Source: Oscillospiraceae bacterium (lineage in GTDB: Bacteria; Bacillota; Clostridia; Oscillospirales; Oscillospiraceae). From it: a DNA stretch of 64,000 nt. The position numbers and the translations under genes were made by a program. Within the stretch, counting starts at the first letter, position 1; each line of letters starts with the position of its first letter. The notes beneath the pieces are model-generated. The model ran no database searches. It saw only the letters and a list, made by a program, of their open reading frames with translations, and was not told where the DNA came from. The stretch lies in assembly GCA_022846095.1 (NCBI GenBank), contig AP025583.1, positions 2,666,001 to 2,730,000 on the forward strand. Reading direction: 5' to 3'. This document shows, piece after piece, positions 53,076 through 61,458 of the stretch.

Positions 53076-53791
53076 GCGCCCGCCTGCGCGCCCTCCACCC
53101 GCAGCATCCGGTAGCCCACGCCCACGTGGGTCTGGATATAGCGGGGGTGGGCGGTGTCCTGTTCAATCTTCTTGCGCAGGGTGGCCATGAACACCCGCAG
53201 GGAGGGGGTGTCGGTGGGCAGTGCGCTGCCCCACACCTCCCGCAGGATGTAGTTGTGGGTGAGCACCTTGCCCACGTTGCGGGCCAGCAGGCAGAGCAGC
53301 TTGTACTCGATGGGGGTAAGGTGGATCTCCTCCCCCTCCAGGTACACGCACCCGGCGGCGTAGTCGATGCGCAGCGCGCCGTTGACGAAGGCGCCGGCCG
53401 GCTCCCCGGTGTGGGCGCCGTCGTACAGCAGCCGCCGCAGGGCCACCCGCAGCCGGGCCAGCAGCTCGTCCACCGAGAAGGGCTTGGTCAGGTAGTCGTC
53501 CGCCCCGGCGTCCAGGGCCTCGATCTTGTCCCTGTCCTCGCTGCGGGCGGAGACCACGATGATTGGCATATTGGACCAGGAGCGCACCTTTTTGATGATC
53601 TCCACCCCGTCCATATCGGGCAGGCCCAGATCCAGGATGATCAGATCCGGCTGGCCGGAGACCGCGTCCAGGATGGCGGCGGTGCCGGTGGCGGCGGTGT
53701 GGTACTGGTAGCTCTGGGTGTCCAGGGTGGTGGTAATGAGGTTGCGGACGGCCTTGTCGTCCTCCACAACCAGGATTTTCGGCTTATTCAT
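53072..53791 (-). CDS. kdpE: Response regulator KdpE
   Basis: 239 residues, OmpR family. Receiver domain with phosphoacceptor Asp in LIILDLGLPDMDG (~52) and KPFSVDELLARLR (~104), then a winged-helix DNA-binding domain ending in HVGVGYRML. The ATG at 53791 lies inside the end of kdpD (8-base overlap). With KdpD it forms the K+/osmotic two-component system. Likely targets are the TTAAGA-type boxes between kdpD and trkH and the kdp operon beyond the right edge. Confidence 0.92.
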   Translation of the reverse strand: MNKPKILVVEDDKAVRNLITTTLDTQSYQYHTAATGTAAILDAVSGQPDLIILDLGLPDMDGVEIIKKVRSWSNMPIIVVSARSEDRDKIEALDAGADDYLTKPFSVDELLARLRVALRRLLYDGAHTGEPAGAFVNGALRIDYAAGCVYLEGEEIHLTPIEYKLLCLLARNVGKVLTHNYILREVWGSALPTDTPSLRVFMATLRKKIEQDTAHPRYIQTHVGVGYRMLRVEGAQAGA

Positions 53792-56489
53792 AGACTTTGA
53801 CCTCCTCGGCCTGCAGCGTGAAATAGAATACCGTGCCGTGGGGCGGGTTGTCCCGCACGCCGATGGCGCCGCCGTGGGCGGCGATGATGGACCTGCACAG
53901 GGACAGGCCCAGACCCAGGCCCCGGCGGCTGTCCCCCTTCTGGTTGCCCACGGTGTAAAACATATTAAAGAGCTGGCCCTTGGCCTCATCGGGCACGCCG
54001 GGGCCGTCGTCGGCGATCTCCAGCCGCACCATCTCCCCGGCGCGGAAGGCCCGCAGGGTGATGTGGCTGCCCTCGGGGGTGTATTTGATGGCGTTGTCCA
54101 CGATGTTGATGACCACCTGGATAATGAGCCGGGAGTCCATGCGCGCCATCAGCAGCTCGTCGGACAGCTCCACGCTGATGTGGTAGGCGCTGGCGCGGCG
54201 GTTGACGTGGGCCAGCGCCTCGTCCAGCACCTCCCCCACCAGCTCGGGCACCATGCGGATGCCCATAGTTCCGTTCTCGATGCGGGTGACCGACAGGAGG
54301 TTTTCCACCAGGTTGATGAGCCACATGGAGTCGTCGTAGATGTCGGTGTACAGCCGCCGCTTCTGCCCGTCGCCCAGCCTTCCGCCGTCCGCCATCAGGA
54401 TGCTGGCGTTGCCGGAGATGCTGGTCAGGGGGGTGCGCAGGTCGTGGGAGATGGCCCGCAGCAGGTTGGAGCGCAGCTGCTCCTGCCTGGCCCGCACCTC
54501 GATCTCCCGCTTGCTGCGGCTGACCTGCTCCTTCTCCAGGGCCAGGGCGAACTCGCTGAGCATGGAGGAGAGCACGTTGCGCTCGAAGGCCCCCAGCTCC
54601 GGGTATTGGTCCATGGGCAGGCCCACCACGGCGAAGACGGTCTCGCCGCCGCGCACCGCCATATACAGGCACCTGGCCCCCGGCAGGGTGGCGGTGCCCG
54701 CCCCCGCCCGCTTGTTGTTCTTGTACACCCACTGGGCCACCCCCCGCTCGTCCCCGGCCAGGTAGGCCGCGCCGGGGGCGCGCTCCCCCTCCGCCGGGAA
54801 GGGCCTGGGGGCCTCCAGCCCCGCGCCGGACACGGGGTAGAAGAGCACCGGCCGGTCCAGCAGCTTCACCAGCTGGCCCGCGGCCGCGGCGAAGATCTCC
54901 TCCCGCCCCGCCGCCCGCTGGAGCACCTGGCTGGTCTCCAGCAGGATCTGGGTGCGGTAGGACTTCATGGCCTCCAGCCGGGCCTGCCGCTTCACCCGCA
55001 TGGTGAGGGTGGAGGTGATGAACGCGGAGAGGAACATGGTGAAGAAGGTCACCCAGTACCCGGGGTCCAGGAAGCGGAAGCTCAGGTAGGGGTCGGTGAA
55101 GCAGAAGTTGAAGATGAGCACGCTGAGGATGGAGGAAACGCCGCTGAACACATACCCCCGGGTGGCCATGGCGATGAGGAGCACGCCCAGGATGTAGACC
55201 GTGATGATGTTGCTCTCGCTGAAGCCCCGGTCAAAAAAGAAGTAGCCCAGCAGCGTGCACAGGGCCAGCACGAGCACCGTTTTCCCCGCGTCGGCCGCCG
55301 AGAGCTGGGCGGCCAGGGCGGGCCGGGGCCGCACCGGCCGGTAGGGGGGCAGGGCGTCGGGGATGACGTAGATGTCCAGGTTGGGGGCCAGGGCGGTGAG
55401 GCGCTCCACCAGGTTCCGCCGCCGCCGGAAGAGGCCCGTGCGGGTGTTGGAGCGGCCGATGACGATTTTGGACACGCCGGCCACCTGGGCGTACTCGGCA
55501 ATCTGGGCGGGCACGTCCTCGCCGTACATGGTGGCGATGCGTGCCCCCAGCTGCTCGGCCAGGCGCAGGTTCTCCCGCAGGCGGCCCCGGTTGGCCTCGG
55601 AGAGCTCCGCGGAGCCGGGGGTCTCCACGAACAGGGCGGTAAAGGTGCCGTGGAAGGCCTCGGCCAGACGCCCCGCGGTGCGGATGACCTTGGCGTTGGA
55701 GGGGGAGGAGGACAGGCAGATGAGGATGTGCTCGTCGGCGAACTTCACGCCTCCGGAGGCGCGCTTGCCCTCCCGCTCCTTCTTGCGGTTGAGACGGTCG
55801 GCGGTGCGGCGCAGGGCGATCTCCCGCAGGGCCACCAGGTTGTCCCGCGTGAAGAAGTTGTCCAGGGCCCTCTGGGCCTGGGCCCGCTTGTAGATCTTGC
55901 CCCTGTTCAGGCGCAGGATCAGGTCGTCGGGCTCGATGTCCACCAGCTCTACCTGGTCGGCCCCGTCAAACACGCTGTCGGGCACCCGCTCGCGGACGAT
56001 GACCCCGGTGATGGAGGCCACGATGTCGTTGAGGCTCTCGATGTGCTGCACGTTGACGGTGGTGTACACGTCAATGCCCGCCTTGAGCAGCTCCTCGATG
56101 TCCTGGTAGCGCTTTTTATGGCGGCAGGAGGGGTCGTTGGTGTGGGCCAGCTCGTCCACCAGCACCAGGGCGGGCCTGCGCTCCAGGGCGGCGTCCAGAT
56201 CGAACTCGCTCAGGGTGATGTTCTTGTGGGCCACCCGGCGGGGGGCCAGCTGCTCCAGCCCCGCCAGCAGGGCCAGGGTCTCGGGCCGGGTGTGGGGCTC
56301 GACGTACCCCACCACCACGTCCGCCCCGGCCTCCAGGGCGGCGTGGGCGGCCTCCAGCATGGCGTAGGTCTTGCCCACCCCGGCGGCGTAGCCGAAGAAG
56401 ATCTTCAGCCGTCCGCCCGCGGGCGGACGGCGCTCCTCCTCCACCTCACGCAGCAGCAGATCCGGGTCCGGCCTTCTGTCCTCGTCCAC
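53784..56489 (-). CDS. kdpD: Osmosensitive K+ channel histidine kinase KdpD
   Basis: 901 residues. Order: KdpD N-terminal domain with Walker A GYAAGVGKTYAML (~35) and VLVDELAHTN (~108), a USP-like domain (ILICLSSSPSNAKVIRTA, ~255), four membrane helices (~405-500), GAF-like domain, HisKA with AISHDLRTPLTSISG (~668) and HATPase with NAIKYTPEGS (~785). The start is a GTG; I chose 56489, ten bases from GGGAGG, over a GTG three codons upstream that is too close to the site. Confidence 0.93.
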   Translation of the reverse strand: MDEDRRPDPDLLLREVEEERRPPAGGRLKIFFGYAAGVGKTYAMLEAAHAALEAGADVVVGYVEPHTRPETLALLAGLEQLAPRRVAHKNITLSEFDLDAALERRPALVLVDELAHTNDPSCRHKKRYQDIEELLKAGIDVYTTVNVQHIESLNDIVASITGVIVRERVPDSVFDGADQVELVDIEPDDLILRLNRGKIYKRAQAQRALDNFFTRDNLVALREIALRRTADRLNRKKEREGKRASGGVKFADEHILICLSSSPSNAKVIRTAGRLAEAFHGTFTALFVETPGSAELSEANRGRLRENLRLAEQLGARIATMYGEDVPAQIAEYAQVAGVSKIVIGRSNTRTGLFRRRRNLVERLTALAPNLDIYVIPDALPPYRPVRPRPALAAQLSAADAGKTVLVLALCTLLGYFFFDRGFSESNIITVYILGVLLIAMATRGYVFSGVSSILSVLIFNFCFTDPYLSFRFLDPGYWVTFFTMFLSAFITSTLTMRVKRQARLEAMKSYRTQILLETSQVLQRAAGREEIFAAAAGQLVKLLDRPVLFYPVSGAGLEAPRPFPAEGERAPGAAYLAGDERGVAQWVYKNNKRAGAGTATLPGARCLYMAVRGGETVFAVVGLPMDQYPELGAFERNVLSSMLSEFALALEKEQVSRSKREIEVRARQEQLRSNLLRAISHDLRTPLTSISGNASILMADGGRLGDGQKRRLYTDIYDDSMWLINLVENLLSVTRIENGTMGIRMVPELVGEVLDEALAHVNRRASAYHISVELSDELLMARMDSRLIIQVVINIVDNAIKYTPEGSHITLRAFRAGEMVRLEIADDGPGVPDEAKGQLFNMFYTVGNQKGDSRRGLGLGLSLCRSIIAAHGGAIGVRDNPPHGTVFYFTLQAEEVKVYE

Positions 56490-56521
56490 GGTGCGCACAC
56501 CTCCCGCTCTCAGTTTCAGGT

Positions 56522-56676
56522 ATTATACCATGGAGGGGGGTAATGAAACCATTGTGATTTTCCCGCCCGTATAAAGATCCCGTTAAGACCGCGTTAAGAT
56601 CCCCGGCCGTCTTAACGCAATCTTAACATCCCCCCGGCCCATCTTAATCCATTGTTAACGCCCCGCCTGCTATAGT
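56522..56676. promoter_or_regulatory. Divergent kdpD / trkH control region with phased TCTTAAC boxes
   Basis: Toward trkH, TCTTAAC-like boxes start at 56610, 56621, 56642 and 56653, that is with steps of 11, 21 and 11 bases, ending just before TATAGT (56671-56676), which has no good -35. Toward kdpD, the same box in the other orientation (GTTAAGA) is at 56582 and 56593, 11 bases apart, upstream of the extended -10 TGGTATAAT (TATAAT at 56522-56527, minus strand). Direct repeats of one helical turn are the usual form of OmpR-family sites; KdpE is the obvious candidate. Confidence 0.7.
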
Positions 56677-56702
56677 GGGTGTACCGGAAGGGCGGGGCGT
56701 TC

Positions 56703-58049
56703 ATGCTGCATTTGAAAAAACATACGATCACCCCGGCGCAGGTCATCATCGGCGGCTTTCTGCTGCTGATCCTGGCCGGCACCCTGCTGCTTATGCTGCC
56801 CGCCGCCACACGCAGCGGCCGGGCGGCTTCCTTTTCCGACGCGCTCTTCACCGCCGCCTCGGCCACCTGCGTCACCGGCCTGGTCCTCCACGACACCGCC
56901 GCCTACTGGTCCCTCTTCGGCCAGGCGGTCATCCTGCTGCTCATCCAGGTGGGGGGCATGGGGGTGGTGACCATGGCGGTGGCCGTGTCGGTATTCACCG
57001 GGCGGCGGATCGGCCTGGGCCAGCGGGCCCTGATGCAGGAGGCCATCTCCGCCCCCCACATGGGGGGCATCATCCGCCTGACCAAGTTCATCCTGTGCGC
57101 CACGGCGCTGCTGGAGGGGGCGGGGGCGGTCCTGCTCAGCCTGCGCTTCATCCCCCTGCTGGGGGTGTGGCGGGGGATCTGGTACGGGGTCTTTCACGCG
57201 GTGTCCGCCTTCTGCAACGCCGGGTTCGATCTGATGGGCGATGTGTCCGGCCCCTACTCCTCCCTCACCGCCTTCGCGGGGGACCCGGTGGTCAGCCTCA
57301 CCATCCCGGCGCTCATTGTGGTGGGGGGCCTGGGCTTCTTCGTGTGGGACGATCTGCGCCGCTGCCGCCTGCGCTTTCACAGCTACAGCTTGCAGACCAA
57401 GGTGGTGCTCACCACCACCGCCCTGCTGATCCTCCTCGGCGCCCTGCTCTTCTTCTGCGAGTTCGCCCAGCCCCGCTGGGCCGGCCTGACCCGGTCGGAG
57501 CGGGCGCTGGCGGCCCTGTTCCAGTCGGTCACCCCCCGCACCGCCGGGTTCAACACGGTGGATCTGTCCAGCCTGTCCGGCCCCGCCCTGCTGCTGACCA
57601 CCCTGCTGATGGTGGTGGGGGGCTCCCCCGGATCCACGGCGGGGGGCGTAAAGACCACCGCCCTGGCCCTGGCGGCGCTGTGCGTCGTCTCCTCCCTGAA
57701 AAACCGGCCGTCCATCCAGTGCTTCCGCCGCCGGGTGGGCACCGACGTGCTGCGCAGCCTGCTGACGCTGCTCTTTCTGTACACGTCCCTGCTGCTCACG
57801 GGCGCGGTGCTGCTCAGCGCGCTGGACGGGGTGCCCCTCACCGCCGCCGTGTTCGAGGCGGCCTCCGCCATCGGCACCGTGGGGCTCTCCCTGGGGATCA
57901 CCCCGGAGCTGGGGGCCGCCTCCCGGCTGGTGCTGGTGGGGCTGATGTACTTCGGGCGGGTGGGGTGCCTGACCATGCTGTGCGTCGTGCTGGACCGGCG
58001 GCACCCCGCCCCCGCCCAGCTCCCGCTGGAGCATCTGATCATCGGATAA
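56703..58049 (+). CDS. TrkH/KtrB-type potassium uptake channel subunit
   Basis: 448 residues with four repeated M1-P-M2 units; the filter glycines are visible in ASATCVTGLVL (~60), AFCNAGFDLMG (~170), SVTPRTAGFNTVD (~280) and SAIGTVGLSLG (~390), and a GSPGSTAGGVKTT gating loop lies near 313. The ATG at 56703 is used; a GTG at 56679 lies at or before the probable transcription start and is rejected. The leader is very short. It pairs with the adjacent TrkA-type subunit. Confidence 0.92.
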   Translation: MLHLKKHTITPAQVIIGGFLLLILAGTLLLMLPAATRSGRAASFSDALFTAASATCVTGLVLHDTAAYWSLFGQAVILLLIQVGGMGVVTMAVAVSVFTGRRIGLGQRALMQEAISAPHMGGIIRLTKFILCATALLEGAGAVLLSLRFIPLLGVWRGIWYGVFHAVSAFCNAGFDLMGDVSGPYSSLTAFAGDPVVSLTIPALIVVGGLGFFVWDDLRRCRLRFHSYSLQTKVVLTTTALLILLGALLFFCEFAQPRWAGLTRSERALAALFQSVTPRTAGFNTVDLSSLSGPALLLTTLLMVVGGSPGSTAGGVKTTALALAALCVVSSLKNRPSIQCFRRRVGTDVLRSLLTLLFLYTSLLLTGAVLLSALDGVPLTAAVFEAASAIGTVGLSLGITPELGAASRLVLVGLMYFGRVGCLTMLCVVLDRRHPAPAQLPLEHLIIG

Positions 58050-58061
58050 GGAGCGTGCGCG

Positions 58062-58703
58062 ATGAAATCCATCCTGCTCGTCGGCCTGGGCCGCTTCGGC
58101 CGCCACATGGCCCAGAAGTTTTTTGAGCTGCGCCACGAGGTGCTGGCCGTGGACAGCGACGAGGCCCGGGTCAACGAGGTGCTCCCCTTCGTCACCAGCG
58201 CCCAGATCGGCGACAGCACCAACGAGGCCTTCGTCTCCTCCCTGGGCGTGCGCAACTTCGACCTGTGCGTGGTGGCCATCGGGGACAATTTCCAGAGCTC
58301 GCTGGAGACCACCGCCCTGCTCAAGGACTGCGGTGCGCGCATGGTGGTGTCCCGGGCCAGCCGGGACGTGCACGCCAAGTTCCTGCTGCGCAACGGCGCC
58401 GACCAGGTGATCTACGCCGAGAAGGAGATGGCCATCCGCACGGCGGTCCGCTACAGCTACGACAACATCTTCGACTACATCGAGCTCACCCCCGGGTACT
58501 CCATCTACGAGATCCCCACGCCCCCCGCCTGGGTGGGGCGCACCATCGTGCAGCTGGCCGTCCGCTCCCGCTACCACATCAGCATCCTGGCCACCAAGAC
58601 GGGGGAGCGCATCGCCCCCCTGCCGGGGGCCGATCACGAGCTGAAGGCCGACGAGCGGCTGATCCTCATGGGCAGCAACAGGGACGTGCGCAAGATCCTG
58701 TAG
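58062..58703 (+). CDS. TrkA/KtrA-type RCK subunit of potassium uptake
   Basis: 213 residues: RCK_N nucleotide-binding domain (LLVGLGRFGRHMAQ at residue 5, VDSD near 30) and a C-terminal RCK_C domain (~135-213). It binds ATP/ADP or NAD and gates the membrane subunit encoded 12 bases upstream. One RCK unit per chain, the KtrA size, not the double TrkA of enterobacteria. Confidence 0.93.
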   Translation: MKSILLVGLGRFGRHMAQKFFELRHEVLAVDSDEARVNEVLPFVTSAQIGDSTNEAFVSSLGVRNFDLCVVAIGDNFQSSLETTALLKDCGARMVVSRASRDVHAKFLLRNGADQVIYAEKEMAIRTAVRYSYDNIFDYIELTPGYSIYEIPTPPAWVGRTIVQLAVRSRYHISILATKTGERIAPLPGADHELKADERLILMGSNRDVRKIL

Positions 58704-58714
58704 GGCGGCTCTTT

Positions 58715-58758
58715 TTGTTGGAATAACAACATACACAGCCCCTCCGCCGTGGTATACT
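58715..58758 (+). promoter_or_regulatory. Promoter with palindromic site before ferredoxin gene
   Basis: An extended -10 TGGTATACT (TATACT at 58753-58758) lacks a good -35. The perfect inverted repeat TTGTT-GGAAT-AACAA lies at 58715-58729, centred about 40 bases before the start site, the place of an activator. The half sites resemble redox-regulator sites (Rex or Crp/Fnr type), but spacing differs from the Rex consensus. Confidence 0.5.
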
Positions 58759-58794
58759 CCGATCATAAACCCAGAAAACAGGAGGAATCCGGCT

Positions 58795-59499
58795 ATGATC
58801 CGTAAAATTATCCACATCGACGAGGAAAAATGCGACGGCTGCGGCCTGTGCGCGGCGGCCTGCCACGAGGGGGCCATCGGCATGGTGGGGGGCAAGGCCC
58901 GCCTGCTGCGGGACGATTACTGCGACGGACTGGGCGACTGCCTGCCCGCCTGCCCCGCGGGGGCCATCTCCTTCGTGGAGCGGGAGGCCGCCGCCTACGA
59001 CGAGGCCGCCGTGCAGGCCAACAAGCGGGAGCGTCAGGCCCAGGCGGCCCCCCTGCCCTGCGGCTGCCCGGGCACCCAGTCCCGGCAGCTGGAACGCCGG
59101 CAGGCCGCACCGGCCGCCACCGCCCCAGGCCCCGCCTCCCAGCTGGGCCAGTGGCCGGTGCAGATCAAGCTGGCCCCGGTGGACGCCCCCTACTTCGACG
59201 GCGCCAGACTCCTGGTGGCCGCCGACTGCACGGCTTACGCCTACGGCAGCTTCCACCAGGACTTTATCCGCGGCAGAATCACCCTCATCGGCTGCCCCAA
59301 GCTGGACGGCGCGGATTACAGTGAAAAGCTCACCGAAATTCTCACCCGCAACGACGTCAAGAGCCTGACTGTGGTGCGTATGGAGGTGCCCTGCTGCGGC
59401 GGCATCGAGCACGCGGCGGTGGCCGCCCTGAAAAACAGCGGCAAGCTGATCCCCTGGCAGGTGGTCACCATCTCCACCGACGGGCGGATTCTGGACTGA
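58795..59499 (+). CDS. 4Fe-4S ferredoxin-type protein with extra C-terminal domain
   Basis: 234 residues. An N-terminal two-cluster ferredoxin domain has CDGCGLCAAAC (~14-24) and a second set (CDGLGDCLPACP, ~42-53). A Pro/Ala-rich linker with a further CGC and then a C-terminal domain of about 110 residues (VAADCTAYAYGSFHQDF, IGCPKLDGADYSEKL, EVPCCGGI) follow. This combination is common in anaerobes near nitrosative/redox stress genes. Its electron partner is unknown. GGAGGAATCC precedes the ATG. Confidence 0.83.
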   Translation: MIRKIIHIDEEKCDGCGLCAAACHEGAIGMVGGKARLLRDDYCDGLGDCLPACPAGAISFVEREAAAYDEAAVQANKRERQAQAAPLPCGCPGTQSRQLERRQAAPAATAPGPASQLGQWPVQIKLAPVDAPYFDGARLLVAADCTAYAYGSFHQDFIRGRITLIGCPKLDGADYSEKLTEILTRNDVKSLTVVRMEVPCCGGIEHAAVAALKNSGKLIPWQVVTISTDGRILD

Positions 59500-59506
59500 G
59501 CGCCCC

Positions 59507-59537
59507 AACCCCCGTCCGCCGCGCGGACGGGGGTTTT
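59507..59537 (+). terminator. Terminator of ferredoxin gene
   Basis: Perfect stem AACCCCCGTCCGC / GCGGACGGGGGTT with loop CGC and a short T run. Confidence 0.85.
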
Positions 59538-59562
59538 GCGGTTGCGCTCCCGCCTCTTTCGT

Positions 59563-59586
59563 GATATATATTATATAATATATATC
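59563..59586 (+). promoter_or_regulatory. Perfect 24-base AT palindrome before AEC transporter gene
   Basis: Arm GATATATATTAT and its exact complement without loop, 18 bases before the ATG. It contains several possible -10 boxes and probably serves as an operator that overlaps the promoter or ribosome-site region. No regulator gene is adjacent. Confidence 0.6.
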
Positions 59587-59603
59587 AGAGGAGGGCTCCG
59601 CCC

Positions 59604-60548
59604 ATGCTCACCGTCCAACTGGCCTTTCAACTGATCCTCTTCATCGGCCTGGGCATCTTTGTCCAGCGGCGCGGCATCGTGGACGGCGCGTTCGACAAAT
59701 CCCTCACCAACCTGCTGCTGGACGTGGCCGTGCCGTGCCTCATCGTCAAGTCCTTCCTGCTGCCCTTCTCCCCGGAGGATCTGCGCAGCTGCCTGCTCCT
59801 GCTGGGCCTGGCCCTGCTGGTGGCCCTGCTCTCCTTCCTGGTGGGGCAGGCCGCCTACCTGGCCGCGGGCCGGGGCTCCTCCGCCCGGATGCTGCGCTAC
59901 GCCGCGATCTTTTCCAACTTCTCCTTCGTGGGCATGCCCGTGGTGGAGGCCCTATACGGGCAGAAGGGGCTGTTCTACTTCGTGGTCTTCCTGATCCCCA
60001 TGCGGGTGCTCTACTACACCGCCCCCGCCCCCCTGCTCACCCCGCCGGGGGCCGACCGGGCCCGCCCGCCCCTGTCCGCGCGGCTCCGGGCCGTATGCTC
60101 CCCGCCCATGGCGGCGGTGCTGGTGGGCGTCGCCCTCTACGTCACCCGGATCCCCCTGCCCGACGTGGCGGTCAGCGTCCTGTCCTCCATGGGCGCGGTG
60201 TGCATTCCGCTGGGCATGATGCTCTGCGGCATCTCCCTGGCCAAGCACGACATGCGGGCCTTCCTGCGCCCCCGGTTCCTCCGCGCCCCCCTGCTGCGCA
60301 ACCTGCTCATGCCCGCCCTGGTGCTGGGCCTGGCGGCGCTGCTCCCGCTGGACGCCCTGATCGCCCAGCTTTTGGTGGTCTACGCCGCCCTGCCGGTGCC
60401 CTCCCTGCTGGTGGCCTTCACCATCGAGTACGACCCCGCGCCCGGCAGCCGGATGGAGAGCGCCGCCACCGTCTTTCTTTCCACCCTCCTGTGCGCCGCC
60501 ACCGTGCCCCTCTGGGCCGCGGCGGCCCAGGCGTTCTTTCCCCTATAG
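59604..60548 (+). CDS. AEC family transporter
   Basis: 314 residues with about ten membrane segments in two halves, the auxin efflux carrier fold. FSNFSFVGMPVVEALYG (~107) and the C-terminal PVPSLLVAFTIEY are typical of the family. Bacterial members export or import organic acids such as malate; the substrate here is unknown. AGAGGAGG lies before the ATG. It stands alone between terminators and is fronted by an AT palindrome. Confidence 0.87.
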   Translation: MLTVQLAFQLILFIGLGIFVQRRGIVDGAFDKSLTNLLLDVAVPCLIVKSFLLPFSPEDLRSCLLLLGLALLVALLSFLVGQAAYLAAGRGSSARMLRYAAIFSNFSFVGMPVVEALYGQKGLFYFVVFLIPMRVLYYTAPAPLLTPPGADRARPPLSARLRAVCSPPMAAVLVGVALYVTRIPLPDVAVSVLSSMGAVCIPLGMMLCGISLAKHDMRAFLRPRFLRAPLLRNLLMPALVLGLAALLPLDALIAQLLVVYAALPVPSLLVAFTIEYDPAPGSRMESAATVFLSTLLCAATVPLWAAAAQAFFPL

Positions 60549-60551
60549 CCC

Positions 60552-60580
60552 AAGCGGGGGCCCGTTACGGGCCCCCGCTT
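60552..60580. terminator. Bidirectional hairpin between AEC gene and kdp operon
   Basis: Perfect stem AAGCGGGGGCCCG / CGGGCCCCCGCTT with loop TTA. It touches the last codon of the minus-strand gene. T runs are minimal. Confidence 0.65.
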
Positions 60581-61457
60581 ATTCCGCCTCCGGTACGGCG
60601 GGGAAGAGCAGCTTGAGCAGCAGCCGCCCGGCGGCGGGGGCGTCCTCGTACCCCAGGCGCAGGGGCCGCCCGTCCCGCCCGGTCACGCGGAAGCCGTCGC
60701 GCTGCTCCACCCTGACCCCGGAGCCCGGCAGCACGGTGCGCAGGGCCAGCTCCCACTCCAGCAGCCCCCGGCACTCCCCCGCCCGGTAGGCGTCCATCAG
60801 CCACTCGAACTCCATGGCGGACACCCCGTCCTCCAGGTACCGCGTCCAGAGCTCCCCCTTCTGCCCGATGGTCAGGCAGTCCAGGCACTGCTCCGGCCCA
60901 GCCGGGCCGGCCAGGGTGGTGTAGAGGAATTGGGCCCCGTCGGCCTCCAGCCCCGGCCAGGCGGCGCAGAAAAACGCCCGCCGGGTGCGGTGCAGGGCCA
61001 CGCAGCCGCTGCGCCCGCCCAGCCCGGAGACGGCCTCGGCCAGGGCGGCGCAATCTCCCCCGGCGTCCACCTGGACGCACAGGTCGGACAGGGCTGCGAA
61101 GTCCCGGCCCGACACGTCGCTGCGTGTCCATTCCTCCCCCGCGGCCCGGATCTCCCCCACCTCGGCCCCGCCGGCCCCGCCGTAGACCACGGCGGGCCAG
61201 TGGGCGCTGAGGGCGGACAGCACCCGCCCGTAGTCCTGCAAAAAGTCGCCGCAGGGGTAGCAGGCGCCGGGAAACCACGCGGTGAGCGCGCTCCCGCCGT
61301 CCAGGTAGAGCACCCGGGGCGGGCAGTCCAGCACGCAGCGCAGGTCGTACAGGAAGGCCAGGGCCAGCCGGGCCGGCGTGGGCTCCCCCCCTCCGCGCCC
61401 GGCGGGGGGCGGGAGCTTGCCCCGCGCGGCGGTCCGCTTGCGGTACAGGCCGTTCAC
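60579..61457 (-). CDS. Unknown protein encoded at the end of the kdp operon
   Basis: I do not recognise this 292-residue protein. It has no signal peptide and no membrane helix, and is rich in Ala, Gly and Leu. Fragments such as RVLYLDGGSALTAWFPGACYP (split near residue 55), HRTRRAFFCAAWPGLEADGAQ and CLDCLTIGQKGELWTRYLEDG suggest a folded cytoplasmic protein. The GTG start at 61457 has GGAGGGG six bases upstream and lies two bases after the kdpC stop, so it is translated with kdpBC. kdp operons usually end with kdpC or kdpDE, so a kdp-linked role is possible but unproven. Confidence 0.7.
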   Translation of the reverse strand: MNGLYRKRTAARGKLPPPAGRGGGEPTPARLALAFLYDLRCVLDCPPRVLYLDGGSALTAWFPGACYPCGDFLQDYGRVLSALSAHWPAVVYGGAGGAEVGEIRAAGEEWTRSDVSGRDFAALSDLCVQVDAGGDCAALAEAVSGLGGRSGCVALHRTRRAFFCAAWPGLEADGAQFLYTTLAGPAGPEQCLDCLTIGQKGELWTRYLEDGVSAMEFEWLMDAYRAGECRGLLEWELALRTVLPGSGVRVEQRDGFRVTGRDGRPLRLGYEDAPAAGRLLLKLLFPAVPEAE

Positions 61458-61458
61458 G

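Noticed and set aside
53718-56543. A 941-codon open frame on the plus strand opposite kdpD
   Set aside because: Antisense shadow of kdpD with biased His/Gly/Val composition and no start signals.
56679-56702. GTG at 56679 as start of the TrkH-type gene
   Set aside because: It lies three bases after the -10 box and so at or before the transcription start; the ATG at 56703 is used.
56670-58895. A 741-codon open frame on the minus strand opposite trkH-trkA
   Set aside because: Antisense shadow spanning two well-supported genes; composition is low in complexity.
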